NCBI RefSeq assembly: GCF_016446475.1
Contig: NZ_JAEHFP010000016.1
Coordinates: 1-48,218, forward strand
Origin: Paracoccus binzhouensis
GTDB lineage: Bacteria > Pseudomonadota > Alphaproteobacteria > Rhodobacterales > Rhodobacteraceae
Reading direction: 5' to 3'
DNA: 48,218 nt
Shown here: in pieces, positions 20,179-29,015 of the stretch
How the letters are laid out: each line of letters starts with the position of its first letter
Numbering within the stretch: position 1 is the first letter of the stretch
Position numbers and translations under genes: made by a program
The notes under the pieces: model-generated
Seen by the model: only the letters and a program-made list of their open reading frames with translations
Told to the model about the DNA's origin: nothing
The model's database searches: none

Positions 20179-23100
20179 TCACTCCGCCGGGATCGCCGCC
20201 AGATCCTCGACATCCGCGATGGGATGCTTCAGGTGCGGCAGCATCTCCCTGGGGCAGACTTGCAGGAAGTTCAGCTTTTCTTCCTCCCAGTTCTGCAAGA
20301 TCCCCTCGGCCCGGCGCGAGCGGGTCTCCTGGTAATGCCGCTCGACCAGCCCCCTCAGCTGCTCTTCCCAATGCGGCTGCGTCACCGGGCACAGCACCAG
20401 CGTCTCGGCGTTGATATAGTCGCGTGCCAGCCCCTCGGGATCGTAGAGATAGGCCATGCCCCCGGTCATGCCGGCGCCGAAATTGGCCCCGATCCGGCCC
20501 AGGATCACCGCGACGCCGCCGGTCATGTATTCGCAGCCGTTGCTGCCGCAGCCCTCGATCACCACCTTGGCGCCCGAGTTCCGGACCGCGAAGCGCTCGC
20601 CGGCGCGGCCGGCTGCGAACAGGTGGCCGTCGGTCGCGCCATACAGAACGGTATTGCCGATGATGGTGTTGTCCGCCGCGACCAGCGGGCTGGCCATCGG
20701 CGGCCGCACCACGATGGTGCCGCCCGAGAGCCCCTTGCCGACATAGTCGTTGGCATCGCCCGAGACCTCGATCTTCAGCCCCGGCGCCGCGAAGGCACCC
20801 AAGGACTGCCCGGCGCTGCCGGTCAGCCGCACCGTCAGGTGATCGGGCTGCAGGCTGTTGCGCATGCCGAAGGTCTGCACGATCATCGAGCTGGTCCGGG
20901 TGCCGACCGTGCGCTGGGTGTTCCGCACCGCGTAGCTCAGCTGCATCTTCTCGCCATCCGAGAAGAAGCGGCTGGCGTCGCGGATGATCTCGGCATCCAG
21001 CGTGTCCGGCACCGCGTTGCGCGGCTTGCTGCGGTCGTAGACGATCTTCTCGCTGCCATCGACGGTGATCAGCAGCGGGTTCAGGTCCAGGTCGTCCAGC
21101 GACTTGTCGCCCCGGCTGACCTGGGTCAGCAGGTCGGCGCGGCCGATCACCTCGTCGAGCGAACGCGCGCCGATGCTGGCCAGGATTTCCCGCACCTCGG
21201 TCGCATAGAAGGTGATCAGGTTCACCACCTTGTCGGCCGAGCCGGTGAACATCGCCCGCAGCTTCTCGTCCTGGGTGCAGACGCCGACCGGGCAGGTGTT
21301 CGACTGGCACTGGCGCACCATGATGCAGCCCATGGCGATCAGCGCCGCGGTGCCGATGCCGTATTCCTCGGCCCCCATCATCGCCGCCATGACGATGTCG
21401 CGGCCGGTGCGCAGGCCGCCGTCGGTGCGCAGCGTCACCCGGTCGCGCAGCCGGTTCATCGCCAGAACCTGATGCGCCTCGGTCAGGCCCATCTCCCAAG
21501 GCAGGCCGGCGAACTTGATCGAGGTCGCCGGGCTGGCCCCGGTGCCGCCGTTGTGCCCCGAGATCAGGATCACGTCGGCCTTGGCCTTGGCCACGCCCGC
21601 CGCGATGGTGCCGACGCCCGAGGACGCCACCAGCTTCACGGTGATCTTGGCGCGCGGGTTGATCTGCTTCAGGTCGTAGATCAGCTGCGCCAGGTCCTCG
21701 ATCGAATAGATATCGTGGTGCGGCGGCGGCGAGATCAGCGTCACGCCCTTGGTCGAGTGCCGCAGCCGCGCGATCAGGTCGGTGACCTTCATGCCGGGCA
21801 GCTGGCCGCCCTCGCCGGGCTTGGCGCCCTGGGCGACCTTGATCTCCAGCTCTTCGCAGGCGTTCAGGTATTCGGCGGTGACGCCGAAGCGGCCCGAGGC
21901 GACCTGCTTGATCTTGGCGCAGGGGTTGTCGCCATTCGGCAGCGGGTGGCTGTGCGCCGGGTCCTCGCCGCCCTCGCCGCTGTCGGATTTCGCGCCGATG
22001 CGGTTCATGGCGATGTTCAGCGTCATATGCGCCTCGGGCGACAGCGCCCCCAGCGACATGCCCGGCGTCACGAAGCGCTTGCGGATCGAGGTGATCGATT
22101 CCACCTCCTCCAGCGGCACCGGCTTGCCCAGCGGCTTGATGTCCAGCAGGTCGCGCAGGTGGATCGGCGGGTTCGCCCGCATGGTGGCGGTGAACTGCTT
22201 CCAGACGTCATAGCTGGCCTTCTCGCAGGCCACCTGCAGCAGCTTCATGGTGTTGGCTTCCCAGGCGTGCTTCTCGCCCGAGCGGCGCGCCTTGTAGAAG
22301 CCGCCCACCGGCAGCAGGTCGGTCACCGGGCTGTGGAAGCCCTTGGCGTGGATCTCCTCCAGCTTGGCCTGCAACCCGTGCAGACCGATGCCGGAAATGC
22401 GCGACTGCATGCCGGGGAAATATTCCGCGACCATGGCGCGCGACAGCCCCACCGCCTCGAAGTTCAGCCCGCCGCGATAGGAGCTGAGCACCGAGATCCC
22501 CATCTTGGCCATGATCTTCAAGAGTCCGGCGTCGATGGCATCGCGATAGTTGCGCATGTTCTCGATCAGCGAGCCCGAGAGCAGCCCGCGCTCGATCCGC
22601 TCGGCGATGGTGTCCTGCGCCAGATAAGGGTTCACCGTGGTCGCGCCGCAGCCGATCAGCACCGCGAAATAATGCGGGTCGATGCATTCCGCCGAACGCA
22701 CGTTGAGCGAGCAGAAGGTCCGCAGCCCCTTGCGCGTCAGCCAGGAATGGATGGCGCTGGTCGCCAGGATCATCGGCAGGCCGATGCGGTCCGGGCCGAT
22801 CTTCTCGTCGGTCAGCACCAGGTGGCCGGCGCCGGAACGCACGGCATCCTCGGCCTCGGCGCGGATGCGGGCCAGCGCCTCGGCCATGGCCTCGGGGCCG
22901 GCGCCATCATCGAAGGTGCAGTCGATCTGCGTCACCGCATCGCCGAACATCTTCATCATCTCGGCAAATTCGCCATTGGCGACGAAGGGGCTTTCCAGCA
23001 GCAGGATCTCGGTCTGCGCGCTGGATTCGTCCAGCACGTTCTTGAGGTTGCCGAAGCGGGTCTTGAGGCTCATCACCCGCGTCTCGCGCAGGCTGTCGAT

Positions 23101-24729
23101 GGGCGGGTTGGTCACCTGGCTGAAGTTCTGGCGGAAGAAATGCGACAGCGGTCGATACTGGCCCGACAGCACTGCCGGCGGGGTGTCGTCGCCCATCGAG
23201 GCCAGCGCTTCCTTGCCGTCCTCGGCCATCGGCGCCAGCATCGATTCGATTTCCTCGACCGTGTAGCCGGCGGCGATCTGGCGGCGGCGCAGCTCCTCGC
23301 CGGTAAAGGCCAGTTCCTCGGGCAGGTCGCGCATCACCTCGGACAGCTGCACCACCTTCTCGATCCACTCGCCGAAGGGCTGGGCGGCGGCCAGGTAATC
23401 CTTGATCTCGCGGTCGTGGTAGAGCTTGCCCTCGGCCATGTCGACGGCGATCATCTGGCCCGGACCCAGCGCGCCCTTCTCGCGCACCGTGGTTTCGTTC
23501 ACCGGCACCATGCCGGCTTCCGAGCCGGCGATCAGCAGGTTGTCGCCGGTCACCACATAGCGCAGCGGCCGCAGCCCGTTGCGGTCCAGGCCGCCGCAGA
23601 CCCAGCGCCCGTCGGTCATCGCCAGCGCTGCCGGCCCGTCCCAGGGTTCCATCACCGCGTTGCAATAGGCATACATGTCGGCCCAGGCCTGCGGCATGTC
23701 GGTGGTGGCCTTGGACCAGGCCTCGGGCACCAGCATGGTCTTGGTCATCGGCGCCGAGCGGCCGGACCGCACCATCACCTCGAACACCGCATCCAGCGCC
23801 GCCGAGTCGGACGACCCGCCGGGGATGATCGGCTTGATATCCTCGGCCATCTCGCCGAAGGCGCGGCTGGCCATGCGGATCTCGTGGCTGCGCATCCAGT
23901 TCGAGTTGCCCTTCAGCGTGTTGATCTCGCCGTTATGGGCCAGCATGCGGAAGGGCTGCGCCAGCCACCATTGCGGGAAGGTGTTGGTGGAATAGCGCTG
24001 GTGATAGATGGCGAAGGCGCTTTCGAAGCGTTCGTCCTTCAGGTCGGGATAGAATTCAGCGACCTGCTCGGCCAGCATCATGCCCTTGTAGATGATCGAC
24101 CGGCAGGACAGCGTGCACAGGTAAAGGCTGCTGATCTGCGCCGCCAGCGCCGCCTTCTCGATCCGGCGGCGGATGATGTAGAGCTCGCGCTCGAACTGCT
24201 CCTGGTCGATGTCCTTTTCGCAGCGGATCAGGATCTGCTCGATCTCGGGGCGGGTGGCATTGGCCTTTTCGCCCAGAACGCTGGTGTTCACCGGCACGTG
24301 CCGCCAGCCATAGATGTAATGGCCCATGCGCAGCACTTCGGACTCGACGATGGTCCGGCAGGCCTCCTGCTGGGCGAAATTGGTGCGCGGCAGGAAGCAT
24401 TGGCCGACGGCGATCAGCTTCTTCTGGTCCGGCTCGTGCCCGGTGCGGCGCACCTGGTCGTAGAAGAAGGGCACCGGGATCTGCACATGGATGCCGGCGC
24501 CGTCGCCGGTCTTGCCGTCCGCGTCCACCGCGCCGCGATGCCAGATCGCCTTCAGGGCGTTGATGCCGGCCTCGACCACCTTGCGGCTGGACTTGCCGTC
24601 CAGGTTGACCACCAGCCCGACGCCGCAGGAGGAATGCTCGTCCTCGGCCCGATACAGCGAATGTTCGGCCATCCAGTCGCGGCGGGCCTGTTCCTGCTGT
24701 TCCCAGCTCATCTGTTCACAGTCCTTCAC
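20179..24729 (-). CDS. gltB: Glutamate synthase (NADPH) large subunit GltB
   Basis: A 1516-aa alpha subunit of GOGAT, which with GltD makes two glutamates from glutamine and 2-oxoglutarate. A propeptide ends at Cys35 (SSCGVG), the N-terminal nucleophile of the glutaminase domain after processing. Next come the central domain, the FMN-binding synthase domain, the 3Fe-4S cysteines (CIMVRQCQSNTCPVGVC, about 1130-1146) and the C-terminal beta-helix with GG/GSNG repeats. I chose GTG at 24729 because AAGGAGG sits 7-8 nt upstream. That start overlaps the stop of the secreted-protein gene by 4 nt (GTGA), so expression of gltB is coupled to it. Confidence 0.96.
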   Translation of the reverse strand: MKDCEQMSWEQQEQARRDWMAEHSLYRAEDEHSSCGVGLVVNLDGKSSRKVVEAGINALKAIWHRGAVDADGKTGDGAGIHVQIPVPFFYDQVRRTGHEPDQKKLIAVGQCFLPRTNFAQQEACRTIVESEVLRMGHYIYGWRHVPVNTSVLGEKANATRPEIEQILIRCEKDIDQEQFERELYIIRRRIEKAALAAQISSLYLCTLSCRSIIYKGMMLAEQVAEFYPDLKDERFESAFAIYHQRYSTNTFPQWWLAQPFRMLAHNGEINTLKGNSNWMRSHEIRMASRAFGEMAEDIKPIIPGGSSDSAALDAVFEVMVRSGRSAPMTKTMLVPEAWSKATTDMPQAWADMYAYCNAVMEPWDGPAALAMTDGRWVCGGLDRNGLRPLRYVVTGDNLLIAGSEAGMVPVNETTVREKGALGPGQMIAVDMAEGKLYHDREIKDYLAAAQPFGEWIEKVVQLSEVMRDLPEELAFTGEELRRRQIAAGYTVEEIESMLAPMAEDGKEALASMGDDTPPAVLSGQYRPLSHFFRQNFSQVTNPPIDSLRETRVMSLKTRFGNLKNVLDESSAQTEILLLESPFVANGEFAEMMKMFGDAVTQIDCTFDDGAGPEAMAEALARIRAEAEDAVRSGAGHLVLTDEKIGPDRIGLPMILATSAIHSWLTRKGLRTFCSLNVRSAECIDPHYFAVLIGCGATTVNPYLAQDTIAERIERGLLSGSLIENMRNYRDAIDAGLLKIMAKMGISVLSSYRGGLNFEAVGLSRAMVAEYFPGMQSRISGIGLHGLQAKLEEIHAKGFHSPVTDLLPVGGFYKARRSGEKHAWEANTMKLLQVACEKASYDVWKQFTATMRANPPIHLRDLLDIKPLGKPVPLEEVESITSIRKRFVTPGMSLGALSPEAHMTLNIAMNRIGAKSDSGEGGEDPAHSHPLPNGDNPCAKIKQVASGRFGVTAEYLNACEELEIKVAQGAKPGEGGQLPGMKVTDLIARLRHSTKGVTLISPPPHHDIYSIEDLAQLIYDLKQINPRAKITVKLVASSGVGTIAAGVAKAKADVILISGHNGGTGASPATSIKFAGLPWEMGLTEAHQVLAMNRLRDRVTLRTDGGLRTGRDIVMAAMMGAEEYGIGTAALIAMGCIMVRQCQSNTCPVGVCTQDEKLRAMFTGSADKVVNLITFYATEVREILASIGARSLDEVIGRADLLTQVSRGDKSLDDLDLNPLLITVDGSEKIVYDRSKPRNAVPDTLDAEIIRDASRFFSDGEKMQLSYAVRNTQRTVGTRTSSMIVQTFGMRNSLQPDHLTVRLTGSAGQSLGAFAAPGLKIEVSGDANDYVGKGLSGGTIVVRPPMASPLVAADNTIIGNTVLYGATDGHLFAAGRAGERFAVRNSGAKVVIEGCGSNGCEYMTGGVAVILGRIGANFGAGMTGGMAYLYDPEGLARDYINAETLVLCPVTQPHWEEQLRGLVERHYQETRSRRAEGILQNWEEEKLNFLQVCPREMLPHLKHPIADVEDLAAIPAE

Positions 24730-25538
24730 GTCCGTGCCTCCTTCATAAGCTGCCCGAGGGTGCCGGCGCCCTGGCCGCCCACCATCTGCAGGTCGCAATC
24801 ATATTCCGGCACGGTCGAGCCGAAGCCGGGTTGTCCGGGGAACGAGAAGGTCACCGGGCTGTCGTTGGTCTCTTGCCGCGCGCCGGTCCAGTCCTCCGAG
24901 GTCTCGACCCCGCCATAGAACCGGCCCTGGGCGCGGCTGATGAATTGCTGGCCCTGGCGCTGGATCAGCACCTCGCCCGTGGCGCTGAAGGTGGTCAGCT
25001 CGAAGCGCGTGACCTCCAGCGTCACGCCGTCGATCTGCACCGTCTCGCCGGTCAGCTCGTCATGGCCGACATGGCGCAGCCGCTCGCCGCTGTTCGAGCG
25101 GGTCCAGAAATCGAAATCGTCCCGCCCGGTCCTGGCCAGCGTGCTGAACGAGGCATGGTCGGCCGCCTGCTCCTCCAGCACGTCCACCAGGCCGCTGCGC
25201 AGGTCGGTGCTTTCCATCCAGCGCGTCTCGCGGTCGATGCGCGACTGGTAGGTGGCGCCCTCGCGGGTGAAATAGGTCACCCATTGGTCGCCCGGCGCGT
25301 CGCCGCTGCAGCGGTAATGCTGCGAGACGGTGCAGCCGCGGTTCTGCACCGTGATCTCCAGCCGGCAACCGTCGGGCGGAGTGAAATTCGCCGCCGCGGC
25401 CGGAAGCGCGAAAGGCGGCAGCGTGGAAAGGGTCAGCATGGCTGCCGCACCCGCCGCAAGCGTTGCGCGGCGCCCGGCCGGCAACGCGCGCAGCCGGTGT
25501 ACGCCCTGTGTACGCCCTGTGCCTTTGCTGTGCATCAT
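24726..25538 (-). CDS. Secreted protein of unknown function between gltD and gltB
   Basis: A 270-aa protein with a long export signal: basic n-region, a twin Arg in GRRATLAAGAAAML, a hydrophobic stretch, and a likely cleavage after LPAAAA. This could be Tat or Sec. The mature part has four Cys (GCRLE, GCTVSQ, YRCSGD, EYDCDL), allowing two disulfides, and a beta-rich, Thr/Gln-rich composition with ISRAQGRFYGG and SPVTFSFPGQPGFGS. I recognise no catalytic motif or family. ATG 25538 follows AAGGGGG. It starts 12 bp after gltD and overlaps gltB, so it is a true member of the gltD-X-gltB operon although both partners are cytoplasmic. The signal region carries an 11-bp tandem repeat. Confidence 0.8.
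   Translation of the reverse strand: MMHSKGTGRTQGVHRLRALPAGRRATLAAGAAAMLTLSTLPPFALPAAAANFTPPDGCRLEITVQNRGCTVSQHYRCSGDAPGDQWVTYFTREGATYQSRIDRETRWMESTDLRSGLVDVLEEQAADHASFSTLARTGRDDFDFWTRSNSGERLRHVGHDELTGETVQIDGVTLEVTRFELTTFSATGEVLIQRQGQQFISRAQGRFYGGVETSEDWTGARQETNDSPVTFSFPGQPGFGSTVPEYDCDLQMVGGQGAGTLGQLMKEART
25498..25519. repeat. 11-bp tandem repeat in signal-peptide region
   Basis: Two exact, adjacent copies of TGTACGCCCTG lie within the N-terminal coding region of the secreted protein between gltD and gltB. Gain or loss of one 11-bp unit would shift the reading frame. Confidence 0.8.
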
Positions 25539-25550
25539 GGTCACACCCCC

Positions 25551-27038
25551 TTATTCGGCGGCGACGCGGGTGCTGTCGGCCAGGAAGCCGGCGATGCTGT
25601 CGGCGGCCTCGCGGCCGTCGCGGATCGCCCAGACCACCAGGCTGGCGCCGCGCACGATGTCGCCCACGGCAAAGACGCCGGGCAGGCTGGTCTGGTGCGT
25701 CTGGTAATCGGCCTTGACCGTGCCCCAGCGCGTCACCTCCAGCCCCTCGACGCCCCAGAGCCGCGGCAGCTCCTCGGGCTCGAAGCCCAGGGCCTTGATC
25801 ACCAGGTCGGCCGGCTCGTCGTAATCGGCGCCCTCGATCAGCTCGGGCGACTGCCGGCCGCTGACATCGGGCGCGCCCAGCCGCATCTTCTGCACGCGCA
25901 CGGCGCTGATCGCGACCGGCTCGCCGTCCACGTCGAGCTCCTGCGCCAGCCGCGCCTCGCCGGGGACATGGCCGACAAAGGCGCCGGGGGCGGAAAGCCA
26001 CACGAATTCGACGCCTTCCTCCTCGGCATTCTGCACCTCGCGCTGGCTGCCCGGCATGTTGGCGCGGTCGCGGCGATACAGGCACTTGACCGATTGCGCG
26101 CCCTGGCGGATGGCGGTGCGCACGCAGTCCATGGCGGTGTCGCCGCCGCCGATCACCACGACGCGCTTGCCGCGGGCGTTCAGCTCGCCATCCTCGTAAT
26201 CCGGGATCTCGTCGCCCAGGTCGACCCGGTTCGAGGCCGTCAGGTAGTCCAGCGCCCGCACCACGCCCTTGGCCTCGGCATTGTCCACGTCCAGGTCGCG
26301 GGTCTTGTAGACGCCGGTCGCGATCAGCACCGCGTCATGCTTGCCACGGATCGCGTCGAAGCTGATATCCTCGCCGACATTGGTGTTCAGCACGAATTCG
26401 ACGCCGCCGTCGCGCAATTGCCGGGTGCGGCGCTCGACCACGGGCTTTTCCAGCTTGAAGCCGGGAATGCCATAGATCAGCAGCCCGCCGGCGCGGTCGT
26501 GGCGGTCGTAGACGGTGACCTGGAAGCCCATGCGGCGCAGCCGGTCGGCGGCGGCAAGCCCGCCCGGCCCGGCGCCGATGATGCCGATGGATTCCGGGCG
26601 TTCCTGGGCGGGGGCGGCGGGCTTGACCCAGCCTTCCTCCCAGGCGGTGTCGGTGATGTATTTCTCGATCGCGCCGATGGTGACGGTGCCGTGGCCGGAT
26701 TGCTCGATGACGCAATTGCCCTCGCACAGCCGGTCCTGCGGGCAGATGCGGCCGCAGATCTCGGGGAAGGTGTTGGTTTCCTGGCTGCGCAGATAGGCTT
26801 CCTGCGTGCGCCCCTCGGCGGTCAGGCGCAACCAGTCGGGAATGTTGTTATGCAGCGGGCAATGGCTCTGGCAATAGGGCACGCCGCATTGGCTGCAGCG
26901 GCTGGCCTGTTCCTTGGCCTTGGCGTCGGCGAACTCGCGATAGATCTCGTGGAAATCCTCCGAGCGCGATGCCGCGTCCCGTTTCTCGGGCATCTCGCGC
27001 CCGACGGTGACGAATTTGAGCATCTTCTGCGTGGCCAT
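25551..27038 (-). CDS. gltD: Glutamate synthase (NADPH) small subunit GltD
   Basis: A 495-aa beta subunit that passes electrons from NADPH through FAD and Fe-S clusters to GltB. The N-terminal cysteines are C48-x2-C51-x4-C56-x3-C60 (CSQCGVPYCQSHC) and C95, C99, C105, C109 (CGRICPQDRLCEGNC), the two 4Fe-4S motifs of the family. The FAD loop is GIIGAGPGG (about 150) and the NADPH loop VVVIGGGDTAMD. ATG 27038 has AAGGA 9 nt upstream; an in-frame GTG 11 codons earlier is less likely. First gene of the gltD-X-gltB operon. The region upstream has competing inverted repeats suggesting attenuation or operator control. Confidence 0.96.
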   Translation of the reverse strand: MATQKMLKFVTVGREMPEKRDAASRSEDFHEIYREFADAKAKEQASRCSQCGVPYCQSHCPLHNNIPDWLRLTAEGRTQEAYLRSQETNTFPEICGRICPQDRLCEGNCVIEQSGHGTVTIGAIEKYITDTAWEEGWVKPAAPAQERPESIGIIGAGPGGLAAADRLRRMGFQVTVYDRHDRAGGLLIYGIPGFKLEKPVVERRTRQLRDGGVEFVLNTNVGEDISFDAIRGKHDAVLIATGVYKTRDLDVDNAEAKGVVRALDYLTASNRVDLGDEIPDYEDGELNARGKRVVVIGGGDTAMDCVRTAIRQGAQSVKCLYRRDRANMPGSQREVQNAEEEGVEFVWLSAPGAFVGHVPGEARLAQELDVDGEPVAISAVRVQKMRLGAPDVSGRQSPELIEGADYDEPADLVIKALGFEPEELPRLWGVEGLEVTRWGTVKADYQTHQTSLPGVFAVGDIVRGASLVVWAIRDGREAADSIAGFLADSTRVAAE

Positions 27039-27095
27039 GGCTGCGCGTCCTTCGATGACGAGGGTGTTCACCGCCTGATAAGTCAGGCCGCAGCC

Positions 27096-27183
27096 AAATA
27101 AAAGTCAGCTACGCTGACCTATTTACCGTTTTTCTGCGCCCACCCCCGATTTTCTGCACCCGCAGCATGAAAAATAGGTCAGC
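27096..27183 (-). promoter_or_regulatory. Candidate attenuator / repeated operator in front of gltD
   Basis: Read on the minus strand, segment A (GCTGACCTATTT, 27183-27172) is exactly complementary over 12 nt to segment B (AAATAGGTCAGC, 27124-27113). B can instead pair with segment C (GCTGAC followed by TTTTATTT, 27109-27096), forming GTCAGC-GTA-GCTGAC plus a T-run, which looks like an intrinsic terminator. A:B and B:C exclude each other. Either this is a terminator/antiterminator switch, or the GTCAGC elements are protein-binding half sites. The terminator form may also end uppP transcription. A promoter cannot be placed with confidence. Confidence 0.55.
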
Positions 27184-27188
27184 ATACG

Positions 27189-27992
27189 TTACCAACCTGC
27201 CTGCAAAGCCAGCAAAACCACGGCACCGACCGCGATTCGCCACCAGGCGAACAGCGCATAACCATGGGCCGAGACGTAACCGAGCAACCAGCGCACCACG
27301 ACGACCGCCGCCAGGAAGGCGCAGAGAAAGCCGACCAGGATGTTGCCGGCCGCCGCCGCATCCAGGATGTCGCGGTTCTTGTAGAAGTCATAGACGAAAG
27401 CGCCCAGCATGGTCGGCATGGACAGGAAGAAGCTGAATTCCGCGGCAGAACGCTTGTCGGCGCCCAGAAGCAGGGCACCGACGATGGTCGCGCCCGAGCG
27501 CGAGACGCCGGGAATCATCGCCAGGCACTGGATGAAGCCGATGGCGATGGCGGTGCCGATCGGGATGTCCTCGGCGGCGTGATAGCGCGGATGCTTGACC
27601 ATCCGGTCCACGAACAGCAGCACGATCCCGCCCAGGATCAGCATGGTGGCGATCAGCGCCGGGGTCTCGAACAGGATCTCCTTGATGATCCGGTGCGCCA
27701 GAACGCCGATCACCACCGCCGGCAGAAAGGCCAGCGCCACCGCGGCGATGAAGCGCCGGGCGCGCGGGTCATGCGGGGCACCGGAAAAGATCCGCCACAG
27801 CCGGCCGGCATAGACGCCCAGGATTGCCAGGATGGCGCCGAACTGGATCAGCACCTCGAAGGCGCGGCCGGGGGAATCGAAGCCCAGGAAATGCCCGGCC
27901 AGCAGCACATGGCCGGTCGAGGACACGGGGATGAACTCGGTCAGCCCCTCCAGCAGTCCAAGGGCGGCGGCCACGATGGTGTTGTGGTCCAT
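27189..27992 (-). CDS. uppP: Undecaprenyl-diphosphatase UppP (BacA)
   Basis: A 267-aa polytopic membrane phosphatase that recycles undecaprenyl diphosphate to the monophosphate carrier for peptidoglycan and other cell-wall polymers, and confers bacitracin tolerance when abundant. Both active-site blocks are present: [14 protein letters not shown] (15-28) and [10 protein letters not shown] (161-170). The length matches E. coli UppP (273). Its ATG shares one base with the stop of the upstream NDUFA9-like gene (TGATG). Confidence 0.96.
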   Translation of the reverse strand: MDHNTIVAAALGLLEGLTEFIPVSSTGHVLLAGHFLGFDSPGRAFEVLIQFGAILAILGVYAGRLWRIFSGAPHDPRARRFIAAVALAFLPAVVIGVLAHRIIKEILFETPALIATMLILGGIVLLFVDRMVKHPRYHAAEDIPIGTAIAIGFIQCLAMIPGVSRSGATIVGALLLGADKRSAAEFSFFLSMPTMLGAFVYDFYKNRDILDAAAAGNILVGFLCAFLAAVVVVRWLLGYVSAHGYALFAWWRIAVGAVVLLALQAGW

Positions 27993-28984
27993 CAGTTGTT
28001 GCGCAGGTTCTTCGCCGAGGCGGTGATCGCCTCATATTGCCCCGAGGGCCGGAAGCGCCACAGATATTCCGCGATGACGGCGGGGGCGGCGGTCGGCTCG
28101 ATGCCCAGGTCGGCAAAGGTCTTCACGCCTTCGCCCACCTTGTTCGGCAGCCGCAGCGTGCGGGCCTGGTCGCGGGTCAGGATGCGGTTGGTCAGCAGCC
28201 CGCCGGTCACCACCTGGCCTGCATCCAGCACCGAACCCATCACCCCGGCCAGCCAGTGCGGCAGGCCGACGATGGCGCGCCGGCGGTCGGTCGCGGCCAG
28301 CACCTGTTGCGCCACCTCGCGCATGGTCAGCACGTCGGGGCCGCCCAGCTCGTAGATGCCCGGCCCGGCCTTGCCGGCGGCGGCCATGGCGGCGGCGTGG
28401 GCCACGTCCTCGACATAGACCGGCTGCACCGGGCAATTCGCGCCCGGCACCACCAGGATCGGCCCCAGCCGCGTCATCGAGGCGATGCGGTTGTAGAAGT
28501 GGTCGTCCGAGCCGAAGATGATCGAGGGCCGCAGGATCACCGCATCGGGACGATGCGCCAGCACCGCGGCCTCGCCCCGGCCTTTCGAGGCGGCGTAGCG
28601 GCTGGGCGAATCCGGGTCGGCCCCCAGCGCCGAGACATGCACGAAATGCGCCACGCCGCGCTCGGCGGCGATGCGGGCGACGCGACCGGCGGCTTCCTCG
28701 TGGATGGCGTCGAAGGTGTTCCTGCCCTCGCGCACCAGGATGCCGACGCAGTTGATGACCGCGTCCGCATCGGCCATGCAGGCGGTCACCGACAGGTCGT
28801 CGCGCACGTTGCAGGGCACCGGCTCGACCTGGCCCGGCGCGCCGTATGTGCGCACGACGCCGGCCTGGTTCGGGCGGCGGACGGCGACGCGCACGCGCCA
28901 GCCCTCGGCCGCCATGATCCGGGCGATCTGCCGGCCCAGGAATCCAGACCCGCCATAGATGGTGACAAGCTTGGCTGCGGACAT
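27992..28984 (-). CDS. NAD(P)-binding SDR-like protein (NDUFA9-like)
   Basis: A 330-aa atypical short-chain dehydrogenase-like protein. It opens with a Rossmann loop ([13 protein letters not shown], 9-21) and continues with [28 protein letters not shown] (Y-x3-K-like) and [11 protein letters not shown]. It resembles the complex I accessory subunit NDUFA9 and its alphaproteobacterial homologues, often annotated as complex I NDUFA9 subunit family protein. It may bind NADPH structurally or act as an NAD-dependent epimerase. Start 28984 follows AGGGAG. It is coupled to uppP downstream; the functional reason is unclear. Confidence 0.85.
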   Translation of the reverse strand: MSAAKLVTIYGGSGFLGRQIARIMAAEGWRVRVAVRRPNQAGVVRTYGAPGQVEPVPCNVRDDLSVTACMADADAVINCVGILVREGRNTFDAIHEEAAGRVARIAAERGVAHFVHVSALGADPDSPSRYAASKGRGEAAVLAHRPDAVILRPSIIFGSDDHFYNRIASMTRLGPILVVPGANCPVQPVYVEDVAHAAAMAAAGKAGPGIYELGGPDVLTMREVAQQVLAATDRRRAIVGLPHWLAGVMGSVLDAGQVVTGGLLTNRILTRDQARTLRLPNKVGEGVKTFADLGIEPTAAPAVIAEYLWRFRPSGQYEAITASAKNLRNN

Positions 28985-29015
28985 GCGGCGCTCCCTTCGT
29001 GGCTTGCTTGTCTGC

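Noticed and set aside
19633..24918. 1761-codon open frame on the plus strand opposite gltB
   Set aside because: Pure antisense shadow of gltB and neighbours. The composition is low-complexity His/Gln/Arg/Ala with no recognisable fold, whereas gltB has every family motif.
27104..27118. NtrC-type site in front of gltD
   Set aside because: GTCAGC-TAC-GCTGAC does not match the TGCACC-N5-GGTGCA pattern, so I called it only an attenuator or unknown operator.
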